Below, piece by piece: positions 52,071 through 59,766 of a stretch of 64,000 bases of DNA (positions within the stretch are counted from its first letter, which is position 1; each line of letters opens with the position of its first letter). A program made the position numbers and the translations under genes. Under the pieces are notes generated by a model. The model ran no database searches. It had not been told where the DNA came from and was given only the letters and a program-made list of their open reading frames with translations. Source of the DNA: Anderseniella sp039978075 (lineage in GTDB: Bacteria > Pseudomonadota > Alphaproteobacteria > Rhizobiales > Aestuariivirgaceae). The stretch lies in NCBI GenBank assembly GCA_039978075.1, contig JBDWCA010000002.1, positions 1,116,001-1,180,000 on the forward strand. Reading direction: 5' to 3'.

Positions 52071-52127
52071 TTGGCGCAATTTCGCGGCTTCGCACTACCT
52101 GACGCGTTTTTATGCTATTGGCGCAAT
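52071..52127. promoter_or_regulatory. Direct repeat TTGGCGCAAT in the CocE/XRE divergent promoter
   Basis: TTGGCGCAAT occurs at 52071-52080 and 52118-52127, each followed a few bases later by TTCGC. It lies between the divergent CocE and XRE starts. The 10-mer is itself nearly palindromic in the context ATTGGCGCAAT. It is a candidate site for the adjacent XRE regulator. Confidence 0.4.
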
Positions 52128-52147
52128 AATTCGCTTAAGGTAATAGC

Positions 52148-53011
52148 ATGTGTGCGGTAGCCTGCCGTTTGAATTGCGAACAGACACCTGATCGGGCCAA
52201 CATGGAAATTGCCGAAAATTTGAAACTGCTGTGCAGCTTTGAGAAATCCATATCGCATGTATGCCGTGCAATCGGCATCAACCGGCAGCAATTCAGCAAG
52301 TATCTGTCTGGTGTATCGCAGCCTTCCGCCTACAATCTGAACCAGATTTGCGATCATTTCTCGATACGTCCGGCTGACCTGTTCCTGCCCGCGGACGAAT
52401 TTGCAGACCGCATGGAGTATCGCGTTGGCCGGCCCAGCCGCAATTCCGGCCCGGTGTCAGATCAGTTGTTCCGGCGGGCTTTCCCCGGCGACCGAAAGGC
52501 GCTCAGCCGGTATCTCGGATATTACATTACTCATTGCCACTCGTTCAGTTGGGACGGGTATGTGCTCCGCGCGATCACCCATCTTTTCGAGCGTGATGGT
52601 CTGATTTGCTCAAAGACCATCGAACGTACTCATGATCCCGAAGAGGGCGCACTTTTCCTGTCCAAGTATGACGGCCAGGTTTCCTTGCTGGGAAACCGGA
52701 TTTTCCTCATGGAGTATCAGGGGCTTGCAGATGACGCCATTGTGGAAACGGTCCTGTATCCTTCCGCTCGCAGCCAGGTAACCCTGTTGCGCGGTGTGAC
52801 GTTCGGCCTGTCCAGCAAGCAGCGTCATCCTTATGTCTCGCGCTGTGTATGGAAGTATATCGGTGCTAATATTGACATCAGGACCGCGTTGAACTCGACC
52901 GGGCTGTTTCCCCTGGATAGCGGGCGGATTGATCCGAAAGTACTGCGCATTCTGGGGGACCGGCCGTTTCCGAACGAACTCCTGCACTATGATCTTGAGC
53001 CGCATAATTGA
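52148..53011 (+). CDS. XRE-like helix-turn-helix regulator with C-terminal effector domain
   Basis: This is a 287-residue protein with an N-terminal XRE-type HTH (residues 31-75, SISHVCRAIGINRQQFSKYLSG...LNQICDHFSIRPADLF) and a ~180-residue C-terminal domain I cannot assign. The C-terminal part is a predicted alpha/beta region (YDGQVSLLGNRIFLMEYQ, VTLLRGVTFGLSSKQRHPYVSR) that may bind a ligand. AAGG 7 bp before the ATG at 52148 supports the start; an ATG at 52202 is possible. It is divergent from the CocE hydrolase gene. Confidence 0.8.
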   Translation: MCAVACRLNCEQTPDRANMEIAENLKLLCSFEKSISHVCRAIGINRQQFSKYLSGVSQPSAYNLNQICDHFSIRPADLFLPADEFADRMEYRVGRPSRNSGPVSDQLFRRAFPGDRKALSRYLGYYITHCHSFSWDGYVLRAITHLFERDGLICSKTIERTHDPEEGALFLSKYDGQVSLLGNRIFLMEYQGLADDAIVETVLYPSARSQVTLLRGVTFGLSSKQRHPYVSRCVWKYIGANIDIRTALNSTGLFPLDSGRIDPKVLRILGDRPFPNELLHYDLEPHN

Positions 53012-53039
53012 GGGCATGATGCCGGAATTGTACGCCAGG

Positions 53040-53423
53040 TCACACGACAGCGATGGCTTCGATTTCCAGCAGCCAGGCCTCGTCGAAGATACCGGTGATG
53101 ATCACTGTAAGCGCCGGTTCCAGGTCGCCCAGAACCTTGCGGCGAACTTCTGAATTCTGAACCCTGTAACGTCGATCTGACAGAAACGTGGTGTGTTTCA
53201 CAATGTTGCCAAGACCCATGCCGGCTGCTTTGAGCTGTGCCTCCACATTGGCCCAGGCCTGCTCAGCCTGTTCGGTGAAACTTTCCGGCACAGTTCCGTC
53301 CGGTCGCACCGGTATCTGCCCGCTTACATATACAGTGCGGCTAATCTCAGAAACTGCCATTGCCTGGGAATACCCGGTCTTGAGATTGTGCGCATCCGGT
53401 GCATTTATATACTGAGTTTTCAT
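53040..53423 (-). CDS. RidA/YjgF family protein (second)
   Basis: This is a 127-residue RidA-superfamily protein with TGYSQAMAVSEISRTVYVSGQIPVRPDGTVP (in part), QAEQAWANVEAQLKAAGMGLG and the C-terminal LLEIEAIAVV. The catalytic Arg of RidA (RxxVE) is not obvious here: the equivalent segment reads SEVRRKVLGDLEPALTVIITGIFDEAWLLEIEA, with Leu where Val-Glu would follow, so it may be a non-deaminating subfamily. The start is preceded by AGGAGA. It is divergent from the Lrp-type regulator with a palindrome between, so Lrp probably controls it. Confidence 0.88.
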   Translation of the reverse strand: MKTQYINAPDAHNLKTGYSQAMAVSEISRTVYVSGQIPVRPDGTVPESFTEQAEQAWANVEAQLKAAGMGLGNIVKHTTFLSDRRYRVQNSEVRRKVLGDLEPALTVIITGIFDEAWLLEIEAIAVV

Positions 53424-53473
53424 GTGCTTTTCTCCTAAATGAATTGATTTTGTCCTGTAGAAGCGACAATATT

Positions 53474-53488
53474 CTGAATAATTATCAG
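53474..53488. promoter_or_regulatory. Candidate Lrp/AsnC operator
   Basis: The 15-bp AT-rich sequence CTGAATAATTATCAG has perfect outer arms (CTGA/TCAG), the length and composition typical for Lrp/AsnC family sites. It lies 50 bp from the RidA start and 20-35 bp from the Lrp start. Confidence 0.45.
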
Positions 53489-53508
53489 ATAAAATGGGAA
53501 AATACCGA

Positions 53509-54039
53509 ATGAATGAAAATACGAACCCTGTTCAGCATAAAACCGTGGCGGCGCCAGGACTGGACCGGTTTGACCGAAAAATATTAGGTGCACTGGTCGC
53601 CGATTCCAGTTGTTCCTATGCCAGGCTCGGAGAGCTCGTCGGGCTTTCCGCACCTGCCGTGCACGAACGTGTCAAGCGGTTACGCAGGTCGGGCGTCATT
53701 CAGCAGTCAACCGTCAGTCTGAACGGGCCAGCCATCGGCAAGCCGTTGCTGACGTTCGTTCATGTGGAGTTCGAAGGCTGGGGCAAGAGCCAGAAGCTGA
53801 TGCAGATTGCCGACTTCCCCGAAGTGGAAGAGATGCACTCCGTTGCCGGTGACAGCGGCATGATCATAAAGGTGCGGACAGCAGATGCACATGCTCTGGA
53901 ATTGCTGTTGTCGCAGCTCTATCAACTCACCGGTGTGCGAACAACCAGGAGCTATATTACGCTTTCCACGTTTCTTGAACGGTCGGTGCAGGCCGGGGTA
54001 ACCGGGGATTGGCCTGACCTGTCATTGCCTGAAGGTTGA
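53509..54039 (+). CDS. Lrp/AsnC family transcriptional regulator
   Basis: This is a 176-residue regulator (181 from an ATG at 53494). It has an N-terminal HTH (DRFDRKILGALVADSSCSYARLGELVGLSAPAVHERVKRLRRSGVI in part) and a C-terminal ferredoxin-like RAM domain for amino-acid sensing (LLTFVHVEFEG...DSGMIIKVRTADAHALELLLSQLYQLTGV). It is divergent from RidA. The local amine/amino-acid genes suggest that an amino acid is the effector; that is inference. Confidence 0.92.
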   Translation: MNENTNPVQHKTVAAPGLDRFDRKILGALVADSSCSYARLGELVGLSAPAVHERVKRLRRSGVIQQSTVSLNGPAIGKPLLTFVHVEFEGWGKSQKLMQIADFPEVEEMHSVAGDSGMIIKVRTADAHALELLLSQLYQLTGVRTTRSYITLSTFLERSVQAGVTGDWPDLSLPEG

Positions 54040-54130
54040 ATGCCGGCCGGGAGGTGGACCTTGGTCGTTAAATTTGATCAAATAAGACGGGGGCGCCACG
54101 GCCATGCTGTCTCACACAGGAGATGCTGAA

Positions 54131-54586
54131 ATGCCTCACCCGCCATTCAAGGTCCAGCAGCTTGGCGAAATTGCCATTCGCTGTTCTGACATGGACTCCA
54201 TGTTCGAGTTCTACCGGGATATTGTCGGTCTGGAAGTGCTGAGCGATACCCGCGACGCAGGCATTGCATTCTTCAGGATTTGCGCCGGGTTTGGCGGCCA
54301 CACGACTGTTCTGGCCCTGTTTCATAACACCGCCGGCCGTCCGGACCTGCATCCCAGCGGAACGGATTCGCCTGAAACCGGCGCGAAATCATCATTGCAT
54401 CATCTGGCGCTGACCGTGGCCTACAGTGATCAGGAGGCCATCAAAGGATGGCTTGGAGACAATGCTATCGACTACAAGGTTCAGGTGTTCGACTGGATTG
54501 GATGGCAGGGCATTTTCATCCAGGACCCGGAAGGCAATACGGTGGAATTCGTCGCGGCGGACAAATCATTGCTGGCCGGGACCTGA
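54131..54586 (+). CDS. VOC/glyoxalase-fold metalloprotein
   Basis: This is a 151-residue vicinal-oxygen-chelate protein. It has two beta-alpha-beta-beta-beta modules: GEIAIRCSDMDSMFEFYRDIVGLEVL and LHHLALTVAYSDQEAIKGWL, ending NTVEFVA. Likely metal ligands are His in LHHLAL and Glu in NTVEFV; the first-module ligand is Glu or absent (EIAIRC), so enzymatic metal chemistry is uncertain. AGGAG 8 bp before the ATG at 54131 fixes the start. The reaction (dioxygenase, isomerase or fosfomycin/bleomycin binding) cannot be named. Confidence 0.87.
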   Translation: MPHPPFKVQQLGEIAIRCSDMDSMFEFYRDIVGLEVLSDTRDAGIAFFRICAGFGGHTTVLALFHNTAGRPDLHPSGTDSPETGAKSSLHHLALTVAYSDQEAIKGWLGDNAIDYKVQVFDWIGWQGIFIQDPEGNTVEFVAADKSLLAGT

Positions 54587-54618
54587 TCGCTGCCTGCGCT
54601 GCTTGTTCAGGTGCAGTA

Positions 54619-55218
54619 TCATTCCACAATGATGACTTGCCCCGTAAGCGCGCCCTCGACACTCTTGGCATAGGCAAGGCCCACTCGTTTCGATGACACG
54701 GGTTCATGGCCATGAAAGAAACTGCCATAGCGCGGAACCGACACGTCCAGCAGACCGGGACTGACGACATTGATCCGCAACCCCTTCGGCATCTCGATTG
54801 ATGCACCTTTGACAAACCCCCCGAGAGCCCCGTTGGCTGTGGCGGCTCCGGTCGCCTGTCTGATCGGGTCGCGATCCAGAACACCGCTGGTCAGGGTAAA
54901 CGATCCGCCGTCATTGAGTGTGTTGAGGCCAGCCAGCACGACATTGACCTGTCCCATGACCTTGTGGGTCAGACCCAGCATGAACTGGTCTTCGGTGAGC
55001 TCTGCCAACGGGCCGAAATGAACATCGCCGACGGCTGAAACAACGGCATCGACGTTGCCGGTTTTCCGGTACATCTCGTCAATGGATGCCCGATCGGTGA
55101 TATCAACCCGGATGTCGCCGCTGGTGCGGCCAGCCTTGATGACTTCATGCCGGGCCGCCAGTTCAGCGCTCGCAGCACGGCCAATGTCGCCTTGCGCTCC
55201 GATTACGATTATCTTCAC
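54619..55218 (-). CDS. Short-chain dehydrogenase-like protein without the Tyr-Lys pair
   Basis: This is a 199-residue NAD(P)-binding protein of the SDR superfamily: GxGDIGRAASAEL-type dinucleotide motif (IGAQGDIGR), the VDITD acidic-turn and VVSAVGDVHFGP (the NAG-equivalent), and the catalytic-Ser position TSGVLDRDP. The usual YxxxK is missing: the aligned segment reads ATGAATANGALGG. The same loss is known in a widespread short SDR group, so it may be a binding or atypical enzyme. The GTG start at 55218 follows AAGGAT. It is 4 bp after the MerR gene on the same strand, so MerR probably controls it. Confidence 0.85.
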   Translation of the reverse strand: MKIIVIGAQGDIGRAASAELAARHEVIKAGRTSGDIRVDITDRASIDEMYRKTGNVDAVVSAVGDVHFGPLAELTEDQFMLGLTHKVMGQVNVVLAGLNTLNDGGSFTLTSGVLDRDPIRQATGAATANGALGGFVKGASIEMPKGLRINVVSPGLLDVSVPRYGSFFHGHEPVSSKRVGLAYAKSVEGALTGQVIIVE

Positions 55219-55222
55219 TGTT

Positions 55223-55576
55223 TTATCCTTCGTGGTCTTTGTAGATCGCCAGTTTGTAGGCGAGCATTTCTTCGCAGCGATCAAGGTCTGCTCTGCGCTT
55301 TTTCAGATGCTCAGCGTGCGCCAGCAAAACCTGCTTGCGTTCGGGAATGGTTTGATCACCTGCCCGATACAGGCTGGCAAACCGATACATGGTCTTCATC
55401 GGCATACCGGTTTCACGCAACCAGAACAGCAGGGTGAGCCATTCTATGTTTTCTTCCGAGAACCGGCGCTGGTGGTCCGGGCCTCTGCGAATTTCAGGCA
55501 CGATGCCGGATTTTTCGTAATACCGGATTGTATCCACGCTCAGACCGCTTCTGAGGGCAGCTTCTGCAATACGCAT
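55223..55576 (-). CDS. MerR-family transcriptional regulator
   Basis: This is a 117-residue MerR protein with the N-terminal winged helix MRIAEAALRSGLSVDTIRYYEKSG, the hinge PDHQRRFSEENI and a coiled-coil dimer helix (ERKQVLLAHAEHLKKRRADLDRC). It has few cysteines (Cys98 in the dimer helix end), so it is unlike metal sensors. TGGAG lies before the ATG at 55576. It heads the operon with the atypical SDR. A MerR-type promoter with a palindrome in a long spacer lies upstream (55606-55636). Confidence 0.93.
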   Translation of the reverse strand: MRIAEAALRSGLSVDTIRYYEKSGIVPEIRRGPDHQRRFSEENIEWLTLLFWLRETGMPMKTMYRFASLYRAGDQTIPERKQVLLAHAEHLKKRRADLDRCEEMLAYKLAIYKDHEG

Positions 55577-55605
55577 GTGTAACTCCAGGGCAGGTGTTTT
55601 CAATA

Positions 55606-55636
55606 CAACTACCAAGCTGGAGCAACTTCAGGTCAA
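55606..55636 (-). promoter_or_regulatory. MerR-type promoter
   Basis: On the minus strand the -35 box TTGACC (55631-55636) and a weak -10 box TAGTTG (55606-55611) are separated by 19 bp, the lengthened spacing MerR activators need. The spacer holds the interrupted palindrome AAG-TG...CA-CTT (55614-55628). It lies 30 bp ahead of the MerR ATG. Confidence 0.5.
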
Positions 55637-55678
55637 GGCCTGATTGCTGATTTCAGAATGTCACGACGCGCAAGACAG

Positions 55679-56611
55679 TCAGGCAGCTTCCCGGCGCAGT
55701 GGCTGGCACATGCAGTGGACGCCGCCACCGGCCCAGGTGAACATCGTCATGTCGGGATCATAGACTTCAAAACCTGCCGTGCGCATTTTCGCGTTCAGGT
55801 CGCTCGCGCCTAAAGTGGACAATACCTTGTCGCCACCCAAGGCCACGACATTGCAGCCCAGCGCCATGGTTTCCTTGAAGGTTGCAGGGATGATCTCGAT
55901 CTTCTTTTCCTTCAGCCATGCAACGATGTCGTCGGGCGTCGTGTCGAGGCAGACGGCTGCGCAATTGTCGTTGAGCATGCACACCATCAGGTCGATATGG
56001 ACGTAGAACTGGTCGATGGGCGCGTACTTGATTTCCCAGCCTTCGGCCTTGAACCAGTTCGCCACCTGATTGGCGGCTACTTCTTCTGAGCGGTGATCGG
56101 TATAGCCGACAAGAGCCACGCCGTGGCGGATGATGTTGAAGTCGCCCCCTTCGAAGTTGCCCGCCGACACCATGTCGTAGATCGGGATATTGTTCTCCAG
56201 GTAAAAGCGCTGCACGGCTGCGTATTCTCCGCGTCGCCTCGGGCTGGCCAACTGGCAGATCACGGCGCCATAAGGTGACATGAAGGATGAGTCCCGCGCG
56301 TAGATCTGGTATGGCACCTGTTCATCGGCCGGCAGGAAATGGCAGGTCACGCCGGCGCTCTCATAGGCATCGACCATTTCGCGGTGCTGACGCATGGCAA
56401 GCTGCTTGTCGAACCTCAGGCCACGCCGCAGCGTGTCACGGACCAGCGATGACCATGCGGCATTTTCCAGCCCGAGCCAGCGGAAGGTTTCAGCAGGACC
56501 AAGCAGAACGTCGCGCAGCACGCCGGTTTCAGATTTCAGATACCAGTCCGACATTTCAGGCGTGCCGCCACCCTCTACACGGGCACGCAGGGGGGAAACG
56601 TCTTTGGTCAT
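55679..56611 (-). CDS. Arginine deiminase/DDAH superfamily amidinohydrolase
   Basis: This is a 310-residue member of the guanidino-modifying (pentein) superfamily. The catalytic set reads Glu/Asp in GNFEGGDFNII, His in QFYVHIDLM and the nucleophile Cys300 in GGGVHCMCQPL. Family members hydrolyse arginine, methylated arginines or related guanidino compounds to citrulline, or transfer amidino groups. The start is supported by AAGGAG 7 bp upstream. It follows the CoA-transferase gene on the same strand after 113 bp. The exact substrate is not predictable. Confidence 0.87.
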   Translation of the reverse strand: MTKDVSPLRARVEGGGTPEMSDWYLKSETGVLRDVLLGPAETFRWLGLENAAWSSLVRDTLRRGLRFDKQLAMRQHREMVDAYESAGVTCHFLPADEQVPYQIYARDSSFMSPYGAVICQLASPRRRGEYAAVQRFYLENNIPIYDMVSAGNFEGGDFNIIRHGVALVGYTDHRSEEVAANQVANWFKAEGWEIKYAPIDQFYVHIDLMVCMLNDNCAAVCLDTTPDDIVAWLKEKKIEIIPATFKETMALGCNVVALGGDKVLSTLGASDLNAKMRTAGFEVYDPDMTMFTWAGGGVHCMCQPLRREAA

Positions 56612-56724
56612 GGCAGCACTCCTTCAAACCGGGAACGATGAATGAAAGGCAGCATGATGTGACAGAAATTTTCACACAAGTGAAATTGAGAGCTTAATTG
56701 GTGACAAAATTTTCCCAATAATCT

Positions 56725-57915
56725 CTATTTTGCGGCAATCGCCGCGCCATCTTCAAGCAGTGCAATGATCTCTGCGTCCGAAAACCCTGCCTCTTCCAAA
56801 ACTTGCGACGTGTGCTGCCCAAGTCGCGGCCCACCCATGCGATATTCAGGCGGGGTGCCGCTGAACCGGGCCGGTGTCCGGGTCTGGCGCAGCGGTCCGG
56901 CTTCGGGATGGTCATGTTTAACAATCAGCTTGTTGGCCTGGATCTGGGGATGCCGGATCATTTCACTACGGGTCATGACTGGCGCATGGGGAACATCATA
57001 TTCGTTCAGCCGGTCGATCCATTCCTGGCTGGTGCGCTGCAGCAGGGCTTCCTGCGTCATGGCCAGCCGGTCGTTCTTGAATTCCTCCAGCCCGGCTGAT
57101 GTCAGAAAGCGGTCATCTGTTTTCCACTCAGGATGTTCGCAGGCATCGGCCAGTTTTTCCCAGTCCACCCGCCGGAACGCCGCCACCGAGATATAGCCGT
57201 CTGATGTTTCATAAATCAGATCGATGAAACTCTGGGCGGTTTCAGCCTCCAGTTCATCGCCGATGAAAGTGTGGCCACCCATGTCGGACGACCACAGGAA
57301 ATGTATGACGGCGTCCAGCATGGAGAGCTGGATGTGCTGGCCTTTAGCCGTGCGCTCACGGGCAAAGAGTGCCGCACTTATGGCTTGTGCCACAGTGAAG
57401 CTGGTGAGCTTGTCAGGAACAATGGTGCGCACCAAAGCAGGGCGCACCTCATCGGATCCCGCCTGCACCGTGGTCAGCCCTGAAAGCGACTGCACCAGCG
57501 GGTCGAACACCGGCTTGTGGGCATAAGGGCCGTCTTCGCCGAAACCGCTGATGGACGCATAGATGATGTCGGGTTTCAGGGCTTTGGCATCTTCGTAACC
57601 GATGCCCAGGCGGTCCACCACGCCGGGGCGGAAATTCTGCAGGATCACGTCAGCCGTTGAAATCAGCCGCTGCAGGGTCTCCTTGCCTTTCGGTTTTTTC
57701 AGGTCCAGGACAATGGAGCGCTTGTTGCGGTTGTTGTTCAAAAATGAAGCGGAAAATCCGCCTCTGCGGGTAGCCACGGCGCGGGTGGCATCGCCTGACG
57801 GGCTTTCAACCTTGACAACGTCAGCCCCCTGATCCGCCAGTATCATCCCGCCAAGCGGCCCGGAAACCATGTTGCTCAGATCCAGAATACGAACACCGTC
57901 CAGTGGGCCGGGCAT
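56725..57915 (-). CDS. Family III CoA-transferase (CaiB/BaiF type)
   Basis: This is a 396-residue formyl-CoA/L-carnitine-type CoA transferase. It shows the N-terminal VRILDLSNMVSGPLGGMILADQGADVVKVE, the SFLNNNRNKRSIVLDLK segment, and Asp138 in KPVFDPLVQSLSGL at the position of the catalytic aspartate. It moves CoA between carboxylic acids, typically in catabolism of carnitine, oxalate or aromatic acids. GGGAGAG precedes the ATG. It is on the minus strand, divergent from the GntR operon, with 239 bp between. Confidence 0.92.
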   Translation of the reverse strand: MPGPLDGVRILDLSNMVSGPLGGMILADQGADVVKVESPSGDATRAVATRRGGFSASFLNNNRNKRSIVLDLKKPKGKETLQRLISTADVILQNFRPGVVDRLGIGYEDAKALKPDIIYASISGFGEDGPYAHKPVFDPLVQSLSGLTTVQAGSDEVRPALVRTIVPDKLTSFTVAQAISAALFARERTAKGQHIQLSMLDAVIHFLWSSDMGGHTFIGDELEAETAQSFIDLIYETSDGYISVAAFRRVDWEKLADACEHPEWKTDDRFLTSAGLEEFKNDRLAMTQEALLQRTSQEWIDRLNEYDVPHAPVMTRSEMIRHPQIQANKLIVKHDHPEAGPLRQTRTPARFSGTPPEYRMGGPRLGQHTSQVLEEAGFSDAEIIALLEDGAAIAAK

Positions 57916-58108
57916 TGAACTCTCCCTGTTGAAGCCAGCAATTTAACCAACGCCGCGACCTTTAGCACGAAGTTTGCTCGCATCGTAGATCACATCACGT
58001 TGAGAATAGTTCGCGAACCCGCACCCGGGCTTCGGCCACTCAGATTGAGCGCTGTGAATTGACAGCGGGGCCGGAATTTCATTGGGTCCATAAATGGAAT
58101 ATTGATAT

Positions 58109-58118
58109 TTGTATACAA
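58109..58118. promoter_or_regulatory. FCD/FadR-type GntR operator
   Basis: TTGTATACAA is a perfect 10-bp palindrome matching the TNGTNNACNA consensus of FadR-subfamily GntR regulators. It lies 37 bp ahead of the GntR ATG in an AT-rich region (ATATTTGTATACAATGTG), consistent with autoregulation of the operon. Confidence 0.7.
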
Positions 58119-58154
58119 TGTGTATATTAATCTTCTCATCAGAGGAAGACCGAT

Positions 58155-58865
58155 ATGAAGATCAATAAAAAGCAGGTGTGTCAAGCTGACTTGAGGCAGC
58201 GCATTCTAACCCTCGATATTGAACCGGGCTCCGTGCTGGATGAAACCGTGCTGTCCCGGCAGTACGAACTGTCCAGAACACCGCTGCGCGAAGTGTTTCA
58301 GCGTCTGGCAGGTGAGGGCTACCTCACACTGGAAGAAAATCGAGGCGCAAAGGTCTCGTCAATGGACATTGCCAGCATGCGCAATTTCTTTCAGTCGGCG
58401 CCGCTGATTTACGCTGCTGTCGGCAGGCTCGCGGCAGAAAATGCGCTGTCCTGCCAGATCTCTGCGCTCAAGAGTGCCCAGCGGTCTTTCCGCAAGGCCG
58501 GCGAAAACAGCGACGTTTTCGGCATGGCGATGTTCAACCATTCGTTTCATCACATTATCGGTGAAATGGCAGGTAACGCCTATCTGACCCCCAGCCTCAG
58601 CCGCCTGCTGATCGACCACACAAGAATGAGCCAGCTGTTTTATAATCCGAAGACCGACCGTGAGGAGCAATTGATCTGGACTGCGTGCGATCAGCACGAC
58701 CAGATGATCGAGGCAATAGAGAAGGGCGAACCGGCATTGGTTGTTGAACTGACCCTGGAGCACTGGGACCTGTCGCGTGGCAGGATGGAGAAGTTTGTCA
58801 GGCCGGATCCGTTGCCGACGGAGTTCGACATGGACTTGTCCGAGGGCAAGAAAAATGCGCTTTGA
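58155..58865 (+). CDS. GntR-family regulator (FCD/FadR subfamily)
   Basis: This is a 236-residue regulator with an N-terminal winged helix (DLRQRILTLDIEPGSVLDETVLSRQYELSRTPLREVFQRLAGEGYL in part) and a C-terminal FCD ligand domain (NHSFHHIIGEMAGN, metal/ligand His residues in the bundle). FCD effectors are usually organic acids, often the substrate of the adjacent operon. AGAGGAAG lies ahead of the ATG. It overlaps the lyase gene by 11 bp. Confidence 0.94.
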   Translation: MKINKKQVCQADLRQRILTLDIEPGSVLDETVLSRQYELSRTPLREVFQRLAGEGYLTLEENRGAKVSSMDIASMRNFFQSAPLIYAAVGRLAAENALSCQISALKSAQRSFRKAGENSDVFGMAMFNHSFHHIIGEMAGNAYLTPSLSRLLIDHTRMSQLFYNPKTDREEQLIWTACDQHDQMIEAIEKGEPALVVELTLEHWDLSRGRMEKFVRPDPLPTEFDMDLSEGKKNAL

Positions 58866-59766
58866 AGGCATTTATACTCCGCTCGTCACGCCATACAACG
58901 ACGACTTTTCAATCAACAGGAAGGCGTTCGGTGAGGCCATAGAACATCTTGTCGATTGTGGAGTTCACGGCATTATTGTCGCGGGCACGACCGGAGAATA
59001 CTACGCGCAGTCGACCGAAGAGCGTATTGAACTGATGGGCCTCGCCCGTCAAATTATCGGTAACCGGGTTCCGTTGATCGTTGGCACCGGCGCCATTCGA
59101 ACCGAAGACAGCATCATGTTTGCCGAGGCTGCCTGCAGGATAAAAGCAGACGCCCTGCTGATCGCAACACCGCCATATGCCTATCCGACCGGGCGGGAAA
59201 TTGCCCTGCATGCCCTTGCCATCGACCGGGCGGCCAATCTGCCCGCCATGCTGTACAATTATCCCGGCCGCATGTCGGTCAATATGGATGAGGAAACCCT
59301 GGACCGGCTTGGCCGGTCACCGAATTTCTGCGCCATCAAGGAAAGCTCCGGCGACCCCAACAGGCTGCACATGCTGGCGCGAGATTACCCGCATATCCAG
59401 CTGTCGTGCGGCATGGATGACCAGGCGCTGGAATTCTTTGCCTGGGGAGCAAGGTCCTGGGTGTGTGCCGGGTCAAACTTTGCTCCCGAGGCCCATCTTG
59501 CCCTGTACAAAGCGTGCGCCCTTGAAGGTGATTTCACCAGGGGCCGCGCCATCATGTCCGCCATGCTGCCATTGATGCGGGTACTGGAGCAGGGTGGCAA
59601 GTTCGTCCAGTGCATCAAGCACGGCCTCACTTTGCGCGGCATCGACTGCGGTCCGCCGCGCCGGCCGCTGCAGCCCTTGAACAAGGATGACAAGCGCGAG
59701 CTGGCTGAAGTGATTGCCACCATGAACACCGCTATTACGGCGATTTGCGAAGGAAGCATGAGATGA
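58855..59766 (+). CDS. Dihydrodipicolinate synthase (DapA) family lyase/aldolase
   Basis: This is a 303-residue Schiff-base class I aldolase of the DapA/NAL superfamily. It starts MRFEGIYTPLVTPYNDD, with GTTGEYYAQSTEER (phosphate/carboxylate loop), the Tyr in YNYPGR and the Schiff-base Lys in CAIKESSGD. The family splits or joins pyruvate-type compounds, dehydrates sugar acids, or deaminates pyrroline carboxylates. It is the second gene of the operon; its context (ALDH, MttB) argues against lysine biosynthesis. AGGGC 8 bp upstream supports the ATG at 58855. The ALDH gene overlaps its stop by 4 bp. Confidence 0.9.
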   Translation: MRFEGIYTPLVTPYNDDFSINRKAFGEAIEHLVDCGVHGIIVAGTTGEYYAQSTEERIELMGLARQIIGNRVPLIVGTGAIRTEDSIMFAEAACRIKADALLIATPPYAYPTGREIALHALAIDRAANLPAMLYNYPGRMSVNMDEETLDRLGRSPNFCAIKESSGDPNRLHMLARDYPHIQLSCGMDDQALEFFAWGARSWVCAGSNFAPEAHLALYKACALEGDFTRGRAIMSAMLPLMRVLEQGGKFVQCIKHGLTLRGIDCGPPRRPLQPLNKDDKRELAEVIATMNTAITAICEGSMR

